DNA of 64,000 nt from Luteitalea pratensis. Lineage in GTDB: Bacteria > Acidobacteriota > Vicinamibacteria > Vicinamibacterales > Vicinamibacteraceae. This document shows, piece by piece, positions 25,913-33,543 of the stretch. The stretch is from the NCBI RefSeq assembly GCF_001618865.1, contig NZ_CP015136.1:2329001-2393000 (forward strand). The letters are read 5' to 3'. Within the stretch, counting starts at the first letter, position 1. Every line of letters begins with the position of its first letter. The notes below the pieces were generated by a model. It did no database searches and was not told the DNA's origin. It was given only the letters and a program-made list of their open reading frames with translations. Made by a program: the position numbers and the translations under genes.

Positions 25913-27441
25913 GCGGCTGCGGCCTTGTCCTGATCCACCGGACGCAACTGCAGGTTCGGCATCGGCGTGCCCGCGAACAGCTTCTGGCACGGGATCGCCA
26001 TCAGCCGCGCCCAGCGTACCGAACGGCTGACACGGGCGCTGTCGGTGGCGATGCCGGTGTTGGCGTACATCTGGCGATAGATCTTCGAGATCAGCAGGAA
26101 CATCAGTCGCGCCTTCAGCGACTTCACGACCTTGGCCCGCTTCCAGATGCTCTTGGTGGAGTAGAACCGGTCCCACACGCCTTGCGTGCGTTCGCGGATC
26201 TCGTTCGGGCTCATCACCGGGTGTTCGATGTAGACCTTGGGGCGCACCGCCTGCGGGATCAGCCAGTGGCGTGTGACCGGGATGCCGTTGACGGCCTCCG
26301 GCGACTCGCCCTGCGTCTTCTCCCACGCGGCGAAGTCCAGCGTCCCCGGGAACGGCGTCAGCATCACGAACTGCGCGAACGTGACGTCGGCGCGTTCGGC
26401 CACCGAGAGGCACGTGTCGAAGGTCTCGGGCCTGTCGCTCGGCAGGCCGAAGATGAACGACCCGAGCACGTGGACGCCGTGCTTGCGGAATTGTTGCAGG
26501 CGCGTGACCAGTTCCTCACCGGCGACGTTGAAGCCCTTGTAGACGTCCTTCAGGCCTTCGGGCGTCACCGACTCCACGCCGACCAGCGCGCCCTTGATGT
26601 GGGCGCGATTCATGGCGTCGAGGAACTCGGGGTCGTTGGCCGCCTCCATTGTTATCTGCGTGAAGAACACGGAGTCCTTCGGCAGGCGGGCCAGCGCGTC
26701 CATCAGCTCGAATCGCTCGGCCCGGATCGCTTTCAGTTCTTCGAGGCGCGCCGGGTTGTCGCGGCGCGCGGCCATGCGCAGGTCCTCGAGCGTCACGGGG
26801 TAGAAGTTGTCGTCGGCCAGCGCGATGAAGCGGAAGCCCTGGCGGCGTAGGCCGAGAATCTCGTTCACCACCATGTCGACGGTGCGGTTGCGCGGCTTCT
26901 GGCCATCGGTCCGCCACACCGAGCAGAACGAGCAGTGCTTCGGGCAGCCGCGCACGGTCTGCACCGAGGCCCACATGTACTTGCCGGGCGGCAGCAGATC
27001 CCAACGACCCGCGCGGAATTCGGCGCCCTCGATGCGGCCTCCGTCGTACAGCGGCTTCAAGGCGCCAGACGTCACGTCTGACAACACCACCGACCACACG
27101 GCGTCGCCGTCGCCGACCACCACCGCATGTGCCTGCCCGAGATCACGCGCCTCGTCCGGGTACAGCGTCGCGTGAATGCCGCCGAACACCACCGTGGCGC
27201 CGGCGGCTCGCGCCGCCACACCGACTTCGTAGCCGCGCAGCGCGTTGCCGGTGTGGATGCTGATGCCGACGATGTCGCCGGCGCTGATGCTGTCGAAGTC
27301 CAGGGGCTCCAGTGTCTCGTCACACAGGATCGGCGTGCCATAGGTGTCGGGAGTCGCTGACGCCAGCACGTACATCCATCGCGGGGTGATGACGCCGATG
27401 CCGAACGACACGTGACTGGGATTGACGAGATGCACCTTCAT
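25909..27441 (-). CDS. B12-binding-domain radical SAM protein
   Basis: Protein of 510 residues. Residues 1-150 form a cobalamin-binding Rossmann-like domain (GDIVGISIHTGNALRGYEV, VVFGGIHATLYPDEA). A radical SAM barrel follows with the cluster motif RGCPKHCSFC and LADDNFYP. The C-terminal 100 residues are helical and end in LRPVDQDKAAAA. The pattern fits class B enzymes that act on lipids or secondary metabolites (methyl transfer or rearrangement); the reaction is unknown. It overlaps the omega-subunit gene by 4 bp in an ATGA junction, and shares its stop with the convergent deacetylase. Confidence 0.88.
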   Translation of the reverse strand: MKVHLVNPSHVSFGIGVITPRWMYVLASATPDTYGTPILCDETLEPLDFDSISAGDIVGISIHTGNALRGYEVGVAARAAGATVVFGGIHATLYPDEARDLGQAHAVVVGDGDAVWSVVLSDVTSGALKPLYDGGRIEGAEFRAGRWDLLPPGKYMWASVQTVRGCPKHCSFCSVWRTDGQKPRNRTVDMVVNEILGLRRQGFRFIALADDNFYPVTLEDLRMAARRDNPARLEELKAIRAERFELMDALARLPKDSVFFTQITMEAANDPEFLDAMNRAHIKGALVGVESVTPEGLKDVYKGFNVAGEELVTRLQQFRKHGVHVLGSFIFGLPSDRPETFDTCLSVAERADVTFAQFVMLTPFPGTLDFAAWEKTQGESPEAVNGIPVTRHWLIPQAVRPKVYIEHPVMSPNEIRERTQGVWDRFYSTKSIWKRAKVVKSLKARLMFLLISKIYRQMYANTGIATDSARVSRSVRWARLMAIPCQKLFAGTPMPNLQLRPVDQDKAAAA

Positions 27442-27632
27442 CGGATGAGGTCGTCCCCTTCTTCGGAATAGAGGCGCTTGACTTGGCCGTCAGCCACTTC
27501 CATCTGCGCCATGACCGCGGCCGTGTGGACGCCGGCAAGGCGTGGTGTGCAGCCGGCCATGAGTTGCGTCGCGCGGAGGCGCGACAGGACGACGAACTGA
27601 AAAGCCCCGATCTCTACGGGTCGTTTGACCAT
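27438..27632 (-). CDS. rpoZ: RNA polymerase omega subunit
   Basis: A 64-residue protein beginning MVKRPVEIGAFQFVV. The segment SRLRATQLMAGCTPR, followed by MAQMEVADGQVKRL, is the conserved core of bacterial omega (RpoZ), which helps assemble RNA polymerase on beta-prime. The length fits short omega proteins. The ATG at 27632 has a GGAAGG-like ribosome site. The usual upstream gmk is not here; instead the gene is translationally coupled to a radical SAM gene. Confidence 0.75.
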   Translation of the reverse strand: MVKRPVEIGAFQFVVLSRLRATQLMAGCTPRLAGVHTAAVMAQMEVADGQVKRLYSEEGDDLIR

Positions 27633-27841
27633 GTTTCCGGCCTTCCACGGGTGGATCGGGCGTGATCCACCGCCTGCCTGCTGACGCATCGGGAGTCCCA
27701 GGCGATTCGGCGTGACCGCAGGCTGCGGTGACGAAGGCTGGCTCGAGAACGGTTCTGCTGAGCGTAGCACGTCTGGAGGGTTACTCCGGTAGTCCTACCT
27801 ACCACACTTCGATCGCTGACTCCGCACGCATTCTTAGCCGC

Positions 27842-28261
27842 TCAGGTCGTCCTCCGGCGGGCGTACCACAGCAATACGACGCCAATGGTCAGCAACAGCG
27901 TGGGCATCGCGGCGCCAGCGGCGCCGGAGGCCTGCCACACCGGCGTGACCAGGTAGCCGCCCGCGATCTGCACCACGAGGGCGAGCAGGGACACGGCGAA
28001 GGCCGCGACTGCCCATCGCTGGCGGAGCAGCAGGCCAATCGACCCGAGCACGCCACCGCCCACCGCGAGGGCGAACGCCGCCGTCAGCCAGGCCGGCGTC
28101 GCCTCGTGCACCGCCCGGTCCGCGGCGGGCAGGGCGGCTACCTGCTCCGGACTCAGGGAGACCTGCATGACGAACGCCATGAGGCCCAACAAGTTCCAGA
28201 GCAGGGCGGCGCCAGCAATCCAGAAATGCGTCCTGGGGTTCGTGTGCAGTGAAGCAGGCAT
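27842..28261 (-). CDS. Four-helix membrane protein of unknown function
   Basis: Small membrane protein of 139 residues with four hydrophobic segments: HFWIAGAALLWNLLGLMAFV, LTAAFALAVGGGVLGSIGLL, VAAFAVSLLALVVQIAGGY and MPTLLLTIGVVLLWYARRR. A short polar loop with PEQVAALPAADR follows the first helix. Similar four-helix proteins are annotated as sugar-transporter-like without evidence. A -10-like TATCAT lies about 80 bases upstream on the minus strand. Confidence 0.75.
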   Translation of the reverse strand: MPASLHTNPRTHFWIAGAALLWNLLGLMAFVMQVSLSPEQVAALPAADRAVHEATPAWLTAAFALAVGGGVLGSIGLLLRQRWAVAAFAVSLLALVVQIAGGYLVTPVWQASGAAGAAMPTLLLTIGVVLLWYARRRTT

Positions 28262-28354
28262 ACGTGCACTCCATCCGCGCGACCGGCGCGGGGCTCTCGA
28301 TGTCGGGAGGCCGCACGTCGCGGACTCATCCGTGGATGGGCGATGATACCGGGA

Positions 28355-28389
28355 GAACGCTGAACGCTGAACGCTTAACGCTTAACGCC
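28355..28389. repeat. 7-bp array, GAACGCT family
   Basis: Five heptamers: GAACGCT three times, TAACGCT, TAACGCC. Confidence 0.75.
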
Positions 28390-28447
28390 TTCACACGGTG
28401 CCCGACGTGTACCCGGAACCCGGCACCCGGGGGCATTAAGGCCCGAC

Positions 28448-28475
28448 GAACGCCGAACGCCGAACGCCGAACGCC
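28448..28475. repeat. 7-bp array, GAACGCC family
   Basis: Four identical GAACGCC heptamers. Confidence 0.75.
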
Positions 28476-28523
28476 GTATCGAGCTTTACACGGTGCCCGG
28501 TATCCGAAAACTTGTGCCCGGCT

Positions 28524-28579
28524 GTACCCGGAACCCGGAACCCGGAACCCGGTACCCGGTACCCGGTACCCGGTACCCG
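28524..28579. repeat. 7-bp array, GTACCCG/GAACCCG
   Basis: Eight heptamers: GTACCCG, GAACCCG three times, GTACCCG four times. It ends 24 bases before the kinase start codon, overlapping where a promoter -35 region would be. Confidence 0.85.
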
Positions 28580-28603
28580 GTGTTCCTCCATACTGGGGCG
28601 GAA

Positions 28604-30220
28604 ATGACGACACTCCCGGGACCGGTGCAGGCCAGCTCGCTGACGTCGCTGCCCCCGGCGCTGATGGCGCAGGCGGGGCGGCGCCTGAGGGTGATGGCGC
28701 TGGTCTATGCGGGCGCCTTCTTCGCCGCCGGCCTGGTCCCGGTGCTCCTCCTGCCGGCCGAGCGCGTCGAGTTCCTTGCCAGCCCGCTGCGGTGGCTCCC
28801 GACCGTCCTGTCGATTGCCTCCGGCCTGGTGGTGGCCTATCTGGCCAGTCGTCCGGGGCGATCGAGCGAGGCGATCGTCCGGCTCGGCCTGTTCTACCAG
28901 GTGCTGGGCAGCCTCGGTATCGCCTGCGCCGAGTACCTCCAGCCTCAGGTCGGCGCGACCGCGATGTCGCCGTTGCGCGGGCTCTCATGGGTCGCGGTGT
29001 GGATGCTGGCGTTCACCATCACCGTGCCGAGCAGCCCACCGTTGGCGTTGGCGGCGGCGCTCGGATCGGCGACCGTCGTACCCATCGTCTGCGGCGTGGC
29101 CATCGCCGTCGGCTACCTGCCGCCCATTGCCCCACTCCAGTACTTCCTGCAGGTCGTGCTGCCGTACCTGATCGTCGTCGTGATTGCCGGCGTCGGCTCG
29201 CGCCTCGTCTACAGCCTCGGCATTGACCTGAAGCGCGCCCTCGATCTCGGGAGCTACCAGCTGGAGGAACGCCTCGGTGCAGGCGGGATGGGAGAAGTCT
29301 GGCGGGCCAGGCACAGGCTGCTGGCGCGGCCGGCGGCGGTCAAGCTGATTCGCCCCGAGGTGTTCGAGGCGGCCGGTGCCGCCAAGCAGTCCTCGCTGCG
29401 GCAGCGATTCGAGCGCGAGGCGCAGACGACGGCGCTGCTGCAATCGCCGCACACGATCGGCCTGTTCGACTACGGCATGACCGACGAGGGCGCGTTCTAT
29501 TACGTGATGGAACTGCTCGACGGGTTCGACCTGAAGACCCTCGTCGAGCGCTTCGGACCGTTGCCTGTCGAACGTGTCGTCCGCGTGCTGACGCAGGCGT
29601 GTCATTCCCTCGCCGAGGCGCATGCGATCGGCCTCGTCCATCGCGACATCACGCCGGCCAACATCTTCCTCTGCCGGTACGGCCGCGACATCGATTTCGT
29701 CAAGGTCCTCGACTTCGGCCTCGTGAAGCCGGACGCTGCCCTCACGGGCAGCGACGCCGCCCCGACCAACGTCGATCGGGTCGGTGGCACACCGGCCTAC
29801 ATGGCGCCAGAACAGGCGCTCGGCAAGCGACAGATCGACGGTCGTGCCGACATCTACGCCCTCGGCTGCGTCGGCTACTGGCTGCTCACGGGCTCGCTCG
29901 TGTTCCCGAGGGCCACCGCGATGGCGATGGCGGTCGCGCATTCGCAGACCGAGCCGGAGCCGCCTTCGCACCGTACCGAGCTGCCGATCCCGGCGGCACT
30001 CGATGCGCTGATCCTCGAATGCCTCGCCAAGTCGCCCGCGGATCGGCCGCCCACGGCGGAGATCCTGGCCCAGCGACTGGGATGTCTCCCCGACGTACCG
30101 GCGTGGGACCGCGGGCGAGCGCGTGACTGGTGGAACCTGCACCACCCGATCGACCCGTCGAAGCGACGCCTGGCTGCCGACACCACGGCGGTCAAGGTCG
30201 TGTTGCCGAAACGGGAGTGA
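28604..30220 (+). CDS. Serine/threonine protein kinase with N-terminal membrane domain
   Basis: Hanks-type kinase of 538 residues with an unusual order. Six transmembrane helices (about 28-210) come first, and the kinase domain (about 225-500) is C-terminal. Kinase motifs: glycine loop GAGGMGEVW, catalytic lysine in AAVKLIRPE, HRDITPAN, DFGLVKP, and GTPAYMAPEQ. The catalytic loop has Thr where HRDLKPEN has Lys, a change also seen in some myxobacterial kinases. The ATG at 28604 has GGGGCGG before it. The C-terminus ends soon after the kinase domain, so no sensory output domain follows. Targets are unknown. Confidence 0.87.
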   Translation: MTTLPGPVQASSLTSLPPALMAQAGRRLRVMALVYAGAFFAAGLVPVLLLPAERVEFLASPLRWLPTVLSIASGLVVAYLASRPGRSSEAIVRLGLFYQVLGSLGIACAEYLQPQVGATAMSPLRGLSWVAVWMLAFTITVPSSPPLALAAALGSATVVPIVCGVAIAVGYLPPIAPLQYFLQVVLPYLIVVVIAGVGSRLVYSLGIDLKRALDLGSYQLEERLGAGGMGEVWRARHRLLARPAAVKLIRPEVFEAAGAAKQSSLRQRFEREAQTTALLQSPHTIGLFDYGMTDEGAFYYVMELLDGFDLKTLVERFGPLPVERVVRVLTQACHSLAEAHAIGLVHRDITPANIFLCRYGRDIDFVKVLDFGLVKPDAALTGSDAAPTNVDRVGGTPAYMAPEQALGKRQIDGRADIYALGCVGYWLLTGSLVFPRATAMAMAVAHSQTEPEPPSHRTELPIPAALDALILECLAKSPADRPPTAEILAQRLGCLPDVPAWDRGRARDWWNLHHPIDPSKRRLAADTTAVKVVLPKRE

Positions 30221-30238
30221 CGGGGAGAGCCAACGCCT

Positions 30239-30287
30239 CTAACGCCTAACGCTTAACGCCTAACGCTGAACGCTGAACGCCGACCGT
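30239..30287. repeat. 7-bp array, CTAACGC/TGAACGC
   Basis: Seven heptamers: CTAACGC twice, TTAACGC, CTAACGC, TGAACGC twice, CGACCGT. The interval 30221-30742 has no gene; it holds arrays, REP-like hairpins and a terminator stem. Confidence 0.75.
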
Positions 30288-30303
30288 TCCCGCCGAGGGC
30301 ACA

Positions 30304-30345
30304 CGTCTCAGGTCTCAAGTCTCAGGTCTCAAATCTCAAGTCTCA
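30304..30345. repeat. 7-bp array, GGTCTCA/AGTCTCA
   Basis: Six heptamers: CGTCTCA, GGTCTCA, AGTCTCA, GGTCTCA, AATCTCA, AGTCTCA. Confidence 0.75.
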
Positions 30346-30478
30346 GGCAGGGCCCGAACCTCGTACGCGAGGAACGAACGTCGAACAAGGCCCGGCGAGG
30401 ACAGGCGCGACAAACGCTGAACGCCACCGCCGGCATCGTTCGGCGACTCCAGACTCCCGACTCCCCGCGCTGGCGTCC

Positions 30479-30531
30479 GTCGACCTGATTTGTCCGCCGT
30501 AGCCTTGGCGGGGGTGGAAGGTCGACGGCTT
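30479..30531. repeat. Composite palindromic repeat, copy of the one at 9787
   Basis: GTCGACCTGATTTGTCCGCC, then GTAGCCTTGG..., ending in AAGGTCGACGGC, as at 9787 with a few changes. Confidence 0.6.
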
Positions 30532-30548
30532 ACGTCTACCTCCCAAGC

Positions 30549-30573
30549 GTAGGCGCCGACCTTTGGTCGGCGC
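30549..30573 (+). repeat. REP-like hairpin with GTAG head
   Basis: GTAG then GCGCCGACC-TTT-GGTCGGCGC, a 9-bp stem. Confidence 0.6.
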
Positions 30574-30610
30574 TGCCACCCGGGTCTCCATCTTCTCGGA
30601 ACGCCGCTGA

Positions 30611-30634
30611 CCGTCGACCAAGGTCGACGGCTAC
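30611..30634 (-). repeat. REP-like hairpin with GTAG head
   Basis: CCGTCGACC-AA-GGTCGACGG followed by CTAC. Confidence 0.6.
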
Positions 30635-30706
30635 ACATCGCGGGGAATCCCGAATCCCGACGTCGGAGGTCCGCGGCGATTCCCGATTCCCGACTCCCGA
30701 CGAAAC

Positions 30707-30731
30707 GAGCCCGGCAGCTGGAGCCGGGCTC
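30707..30731 (-). terminator. Probable terminator of the dienelactone hydrolase gene
   Basis: GAGCCCGGC-7 nt-GCCGGGCTC lies 11 bases beyond the stop codon at 30743 and is followed on the minus strand by GTTTCG. It is a 9-bp GC stem with a short T-run. Confidence 0.5.
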
Positions 30732-30742
30732 CGTCGAGGCGG

Positions 30743-31633
30743 CTAGCCGCGCAAATTGGCGGCGAAGAACTCCAGCGTCCGCGACCACGCCAGCTTGGCC
30801 GAGGCCTCGTCATAGCGTGGGGTCGTGTCGTTGTTGAAGCCGTGCTGCGCGCCGGGATAGATGTGCGCCGTGTACTTGACGTTGGCCGCCTTGAGGGCCG
30901 CCTCGTAGACGGGCCATCCGCCGGTGATGCGTTCGTCCTTTTCCGCAAGGTGCACGAGCAGCGGCGCCTTGATGGCTGCCGCCGCCTCGACCGGCGGTGT
31001 GTTGCCATAGAAGGGAACGGCTGCCGCAAGATCGGGCACCTTGGTCGCCAGCATGTGGGCGATGCCGCCGCCATAGCAGAACCCGACGGCGCCGACTTTG
31101 CCGGTGCAGCCCGGTTGCGTCTTCAGGAACCGGACGGCGGCGATCATGTCCTCGCGCGTCTTCGGCTGCTCCAGTGTCGCGAACGTGGTGCGGGCCTTGT
31201 CCTCGTCGCCCGGGTAGCCGCCGAGCGGCGCGAGTGCGTCGGGCGCGAACACCAGGTAGTTCTCGAGCGCCAGCCGGCGTGCGATGTCCTCGATGTGCGG
31301 GTTCAGCCCACGGTTCTCGTGCACCACGAGGATCCCTGGCAGCTTGCCCGTGGCCGCCTTCGGCTTCACCAGGTAGCCTCGCGTCATCGAGTAACCTTGT
31401 GGTGACGGATAGAACACGAACTCCGTCGTCAGGCGCGCATCGTCTTTCGGGATCACCTGCGCCTCGGCGAACTTCGGATTGAGCGCTTCGAGCAGCATCA
31501 CGGCCGTCATGCCGCCGACGGCAAACTTGCTCGCGCGATCCAGAAAGCCGCGGCGGTCGATGTCGCCGTGCACGTATGCGTCGAACAGGATCAGGAGTTC
31601 CTGGTCGAAATCAGCTGCCGTCTTTCGCTCCAC
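30743..31633 (-). CDS. Dienelactone hydrolase family protein
   Basis: Alpha/beta hydrolase of 296 residues. The Cys nucleophile sits in VGAVGFCYGGG, with a conserved Glu in LVVHENRG, Asp in LAEKDERI and His in PGAQHGF, as in dienelactone hydrolase. The N-terminus has RRGFLDRASKFAVGGMTAVM, a twin-arginine-like leader preceded by about 27 residues, so it may be exported. The family hydrolyses lactones or esters; the substrate is unknown. Its 5' side abuts a 19-unit heptamer array. Confidence 0.85.
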   Translation of the reverse strand: MERKTAADFDQELLILFDAYVHGDIDRRGFLDRASKFAVGGMTAVMLLEALNPKFAEAQVIPKDDARLTTEFVFYPSPQGYSMTRGYLVKPKAATGKLPGILVVHENRGLNPHIEDIARRLALENYLVFAPDALAPLGGYPGDEDKARTTFATLEQPKTREDMIAAVRFLKTQPGCTGKVGAVGFCYGGGIAHMLATKVPDLAAAVPFYGNTPPVEAAAAIKAPLLVHLAEKDERITGGWPVYEAALKAANVKYTAHIYPGAQHGFNNDTTPRYDEASAKLAWSRTLEFFAANLRG

Positions 31634-31642
31634 GTCTCGCTC

Positions 31643-31775
31643 CTCTCAAGTCTCAAGTCTCAAGTCTCAAGTCTCAGGTCTCAGGTCTCAGGTCTGGCCT
31701 GAGACCTGCAGCCTGCCGCCTCCAGCTTCCAGCTTCCAGCTTCCGGCTTCCGGCTTCCGGCTTCCGGCTTACATA
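31643..31775. repeat. Nineteen-unit 7-bp array changing sequence in register
   Basis: Nineteen consecutive heptamers without a phase break: CTCTCAA, GTCTCAA three times, GTCTCAG three times, GTCTGGC, CTGAGAC, CTGCAGC, CTGCCGC, CTCCAGC, TTCCAGC twice, TTCCGGC four times, TTACATA. It lies directly upstream of the dienelactone hydrolase gene. The interval 31634-32016 has no gene. Confidence 0.9.
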
Positions 31776-31824
31776 TACGGCGTTCGATACGCCGGCGTTT
31801 ATCGCGTGGCCCTGCACGCGGCGA

Positions 31825-31847
31825 GTGTCGAGCAAGCTCGACACCTA
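31825..31847 (-). repeat. REP-like hairpin with GTAG head
   Basis: GTGTCGAGC-A-AGCTCGACAC-type stem followed by CTAC; same core as the elements at 49576 and 49717. Confidence 0.6.
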
Positions 31848-31861
31848 CGTGTTTGCCGGGC

Positions 31862-31889
31862 GACTCCCGACTCCCGACTCCCGACCCGT
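31862..31889. repeat. 7-bp array, GACTCCC
   Basis: Three GACTCCC heptamers and GACCCGT. A second short run, GACGTTC/GGCGTTC/AACGTTC/GGCGATT, follows near 31900-31927. Confidence 0.65.
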
Positions 31890-31952
31890 GTCGGCGTGCG
31901 ACGTTCGGCGTTCAACGTTCGGCGATTGCCGGTGCACGGTGCCCGACCGTCT

Positions 31953-32015
31953 GGCGTCAGGCGTCAGACGTGAGGCATCAGGCATCAGGCATGAGGCATG
32001 AGGCATGAGGCATTC
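31953..32015. repeat. 7-bp array abutting a stop codon
   Basis: Nine heptamers: GGCGTCA twice, GACGTGA, GGCATCA twice, GGCATGA three times, GGCATTC. It ends one base before the stop codon at 32017. Confidence 0.85.
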
Positions 32016-32016
32016 G

Positions 32017-33303
32017 TCAGGGCTTGCCCTGTTTGTCCATCCACATGCCGAGCAGGCCGTACAGGTTGACCAGGTGGCGTTCGAGCAGCCGTTCGCCGGT
32101 ACCCACTTCCACGCGCGTACTGGCGTCCGCGCCGTACCCGCCGTGTGCCGCCGTCCGCAGATCGGGCACGTACCCGGCCCAGGTGCCGCCGTTGCTGAAC
32201 GTGTAGCCGTAGAACAGCGGCACGGGCACTTCTGCGCGCGCCTTCCACTCGGTCTGCAACCGGTGCATCACCTCGCCGGGCCACGCGGCGATGGCGATCG
32301 TCCGATTGATCAGCACTGTCGTGATGCCGAGGTCGATCGACTGCGCGGCATCCCAGCGATCCTTCACGGTGACGATCTCGCTGGTCGCCGTGATGCCCTC
32401 GGCGCCCATGGGCACCGGCGTCGCCGTGCGATTGGTGCGCACGACCTCTTCGGCGAGCAACTCGCCCATCTTCTGGACGACGCCGAAGTCCTTCTCCTCG
32501 TCGCCTGACCGCGCCATGAAGATCGGGTTGATGTCGCCGGCGCCACCCTGCACGAACATCACCTGCGCACCGGGCAGGGCCGCCTCCGTCTTCGCCTGGA
32601 GCACCCCTGGGTAGTCGGCCGAGTACTTGCAGTTGGTAGGCCCGAGGACGACGGCGTGGGTTGCGTAGTGGATGAGGAGCGCACGCGGGTTACCGCTGGT
32701 GTCGTCCACCCGCAGCAGCACGAACTCCGGATCCACCGGGCCGTACGGCACGCGTTCGAGGTTGTCGAACAGCGCCCTTGTCCGCCCATCGTCTCGCGGC
32801 AGCAAGCGGTTGTAACCGAGACGCAGCGACCCGTGCGCAACGCTCAGCGTCGCCGGCGCCATCGTCCTGGCCGCCGCTGCGATCGCACCGAAGATCTTCG
32901 CGTCGAGCTCGGCGCGGTAGGCGAGCGCCGCGTCGTTGGTCGAGGGCGCGCTCCCGAACGGCAGGAACGAAGGCGCCGAGTGCGTGTGCGATGCCGACTG
33001 CAGCAGGATCGGAATCCCGAGCTTGCTCGCGACGTCCTGGCGCAAGGTGTCTGACACCATGCTGCCGAGATCCATGGTCACGATCGCCATGCGCGAGCCG
33101 GCCGCCTCGAGCACGAGCACCTTGGCCATCAGCGGATCGTGCGTGCCGTTGGCGGGACCGCACTTCCGGTTGGCGTAGCCGTACATCGACATCAACGTCG
33201 CGGGCGTGATTTCAACGCGGGCCACACCCGCCCGCAATTCGCCGTGTGCCGCGCTGGCGGTGAGCAACAACAGTGTCAGGACAATCGCGGAGGCGGTGCG
33301 CAT
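32017..33303 (-). CDS. Neutral/alkaline ceramidase N-terminal-domain protein
   Basis: Exported hydrolase-like protein of 428 residues with signal peptide up to ASAAHG. The N-terminal ceramidase fold shows in LRAGVARVEITPA, the metal-binding ILLQSASHTHSAP, LIHYATHAVVLG and MFVQGGAGDINP. It is much shorter than true neutral ceramidases (about 650 residues) and lacks their C-terminal domain. The family in Acidobacteria and Planctomycetes has no proven substrate. Confidence 0.82.
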   Translation of the reverse strand: MRTASAIVLTLLLLTASAAHGELRAGVARVEITPATLMSMYGYANRKCGPANGTHDPLMAKVLVLEAAGSRMAIVTMDLGSMVSDTLRQDVASKLGIPILLQSASHTHSAPSFLPFGSAPSTNDAALAYRAELDAKIFGAIAAAARTMAPATLSVAHGSLRLGYNRLLPRDDGRTRALFDNLERVPYGPVDPEFVLLRVDDTSGNPRALLIHYATHAVVLGPTNCKYSADYPGVLQAKTEAALPGAQVMFVQGGAGDINPIFMARSGDEEKDFGVVQKMGELLAEEVVRTNRTATPVPMGAEGITATSEIVTVKDRWDAAQSIDLGITTVLINRTIAIAAWPGEVMHRLQTEWKARAEVPVPLFYGYTFSNGGTWAGYVPDLRTAAHGGYGADASTRVEVGTGERLLERHLVNLYGLLGMWMDKQGKP

Positions 33304-33433
33304 GTAGGTAGCCGTATTCTCGCCCGAACGGGAGGCGTTTTGCGGCGTCGACCGTCAGACGTGACGCCCGGGCGTAGGACGACGGCGTGACGTCGCCGCA
33401 AACGCGATCCCGGCGATGGTCCTGACCAATGAA

Positions 33434-33503
33434 GCGTCAAGCGTCAAGCGTCAAGCATCAAGCATCAAGCATCAAGCATCAGGCATGAGGCATGAGGCAT
33501 GAC
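33434..33503. repeat. Ten-unit 7-bp array
   Basis: GCGTCAA three times, GCATCAA three times, GCATCAG, GCATGAG twice, GCATGAC, all in one register. It is related to the array at 31953. Confidence 0.88.
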
Positions 33504-33531
33504 GGGTATTTCCCTGCCGGGCACGTCACCG

Positions 33532-33537
33532 TACAGT
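33532..33537 (+). promoter_or_regulatory. Putative -10 box of a leaderless gene
   Basis: TACAGT ends 6 nt before GTG 33544, and no Shine-Dalgarno sequence is seen. A weak TTTCCC lies 17 bp upstream. Confidence 0.4.
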
Positions 33538-33543
33538 AGAGAT

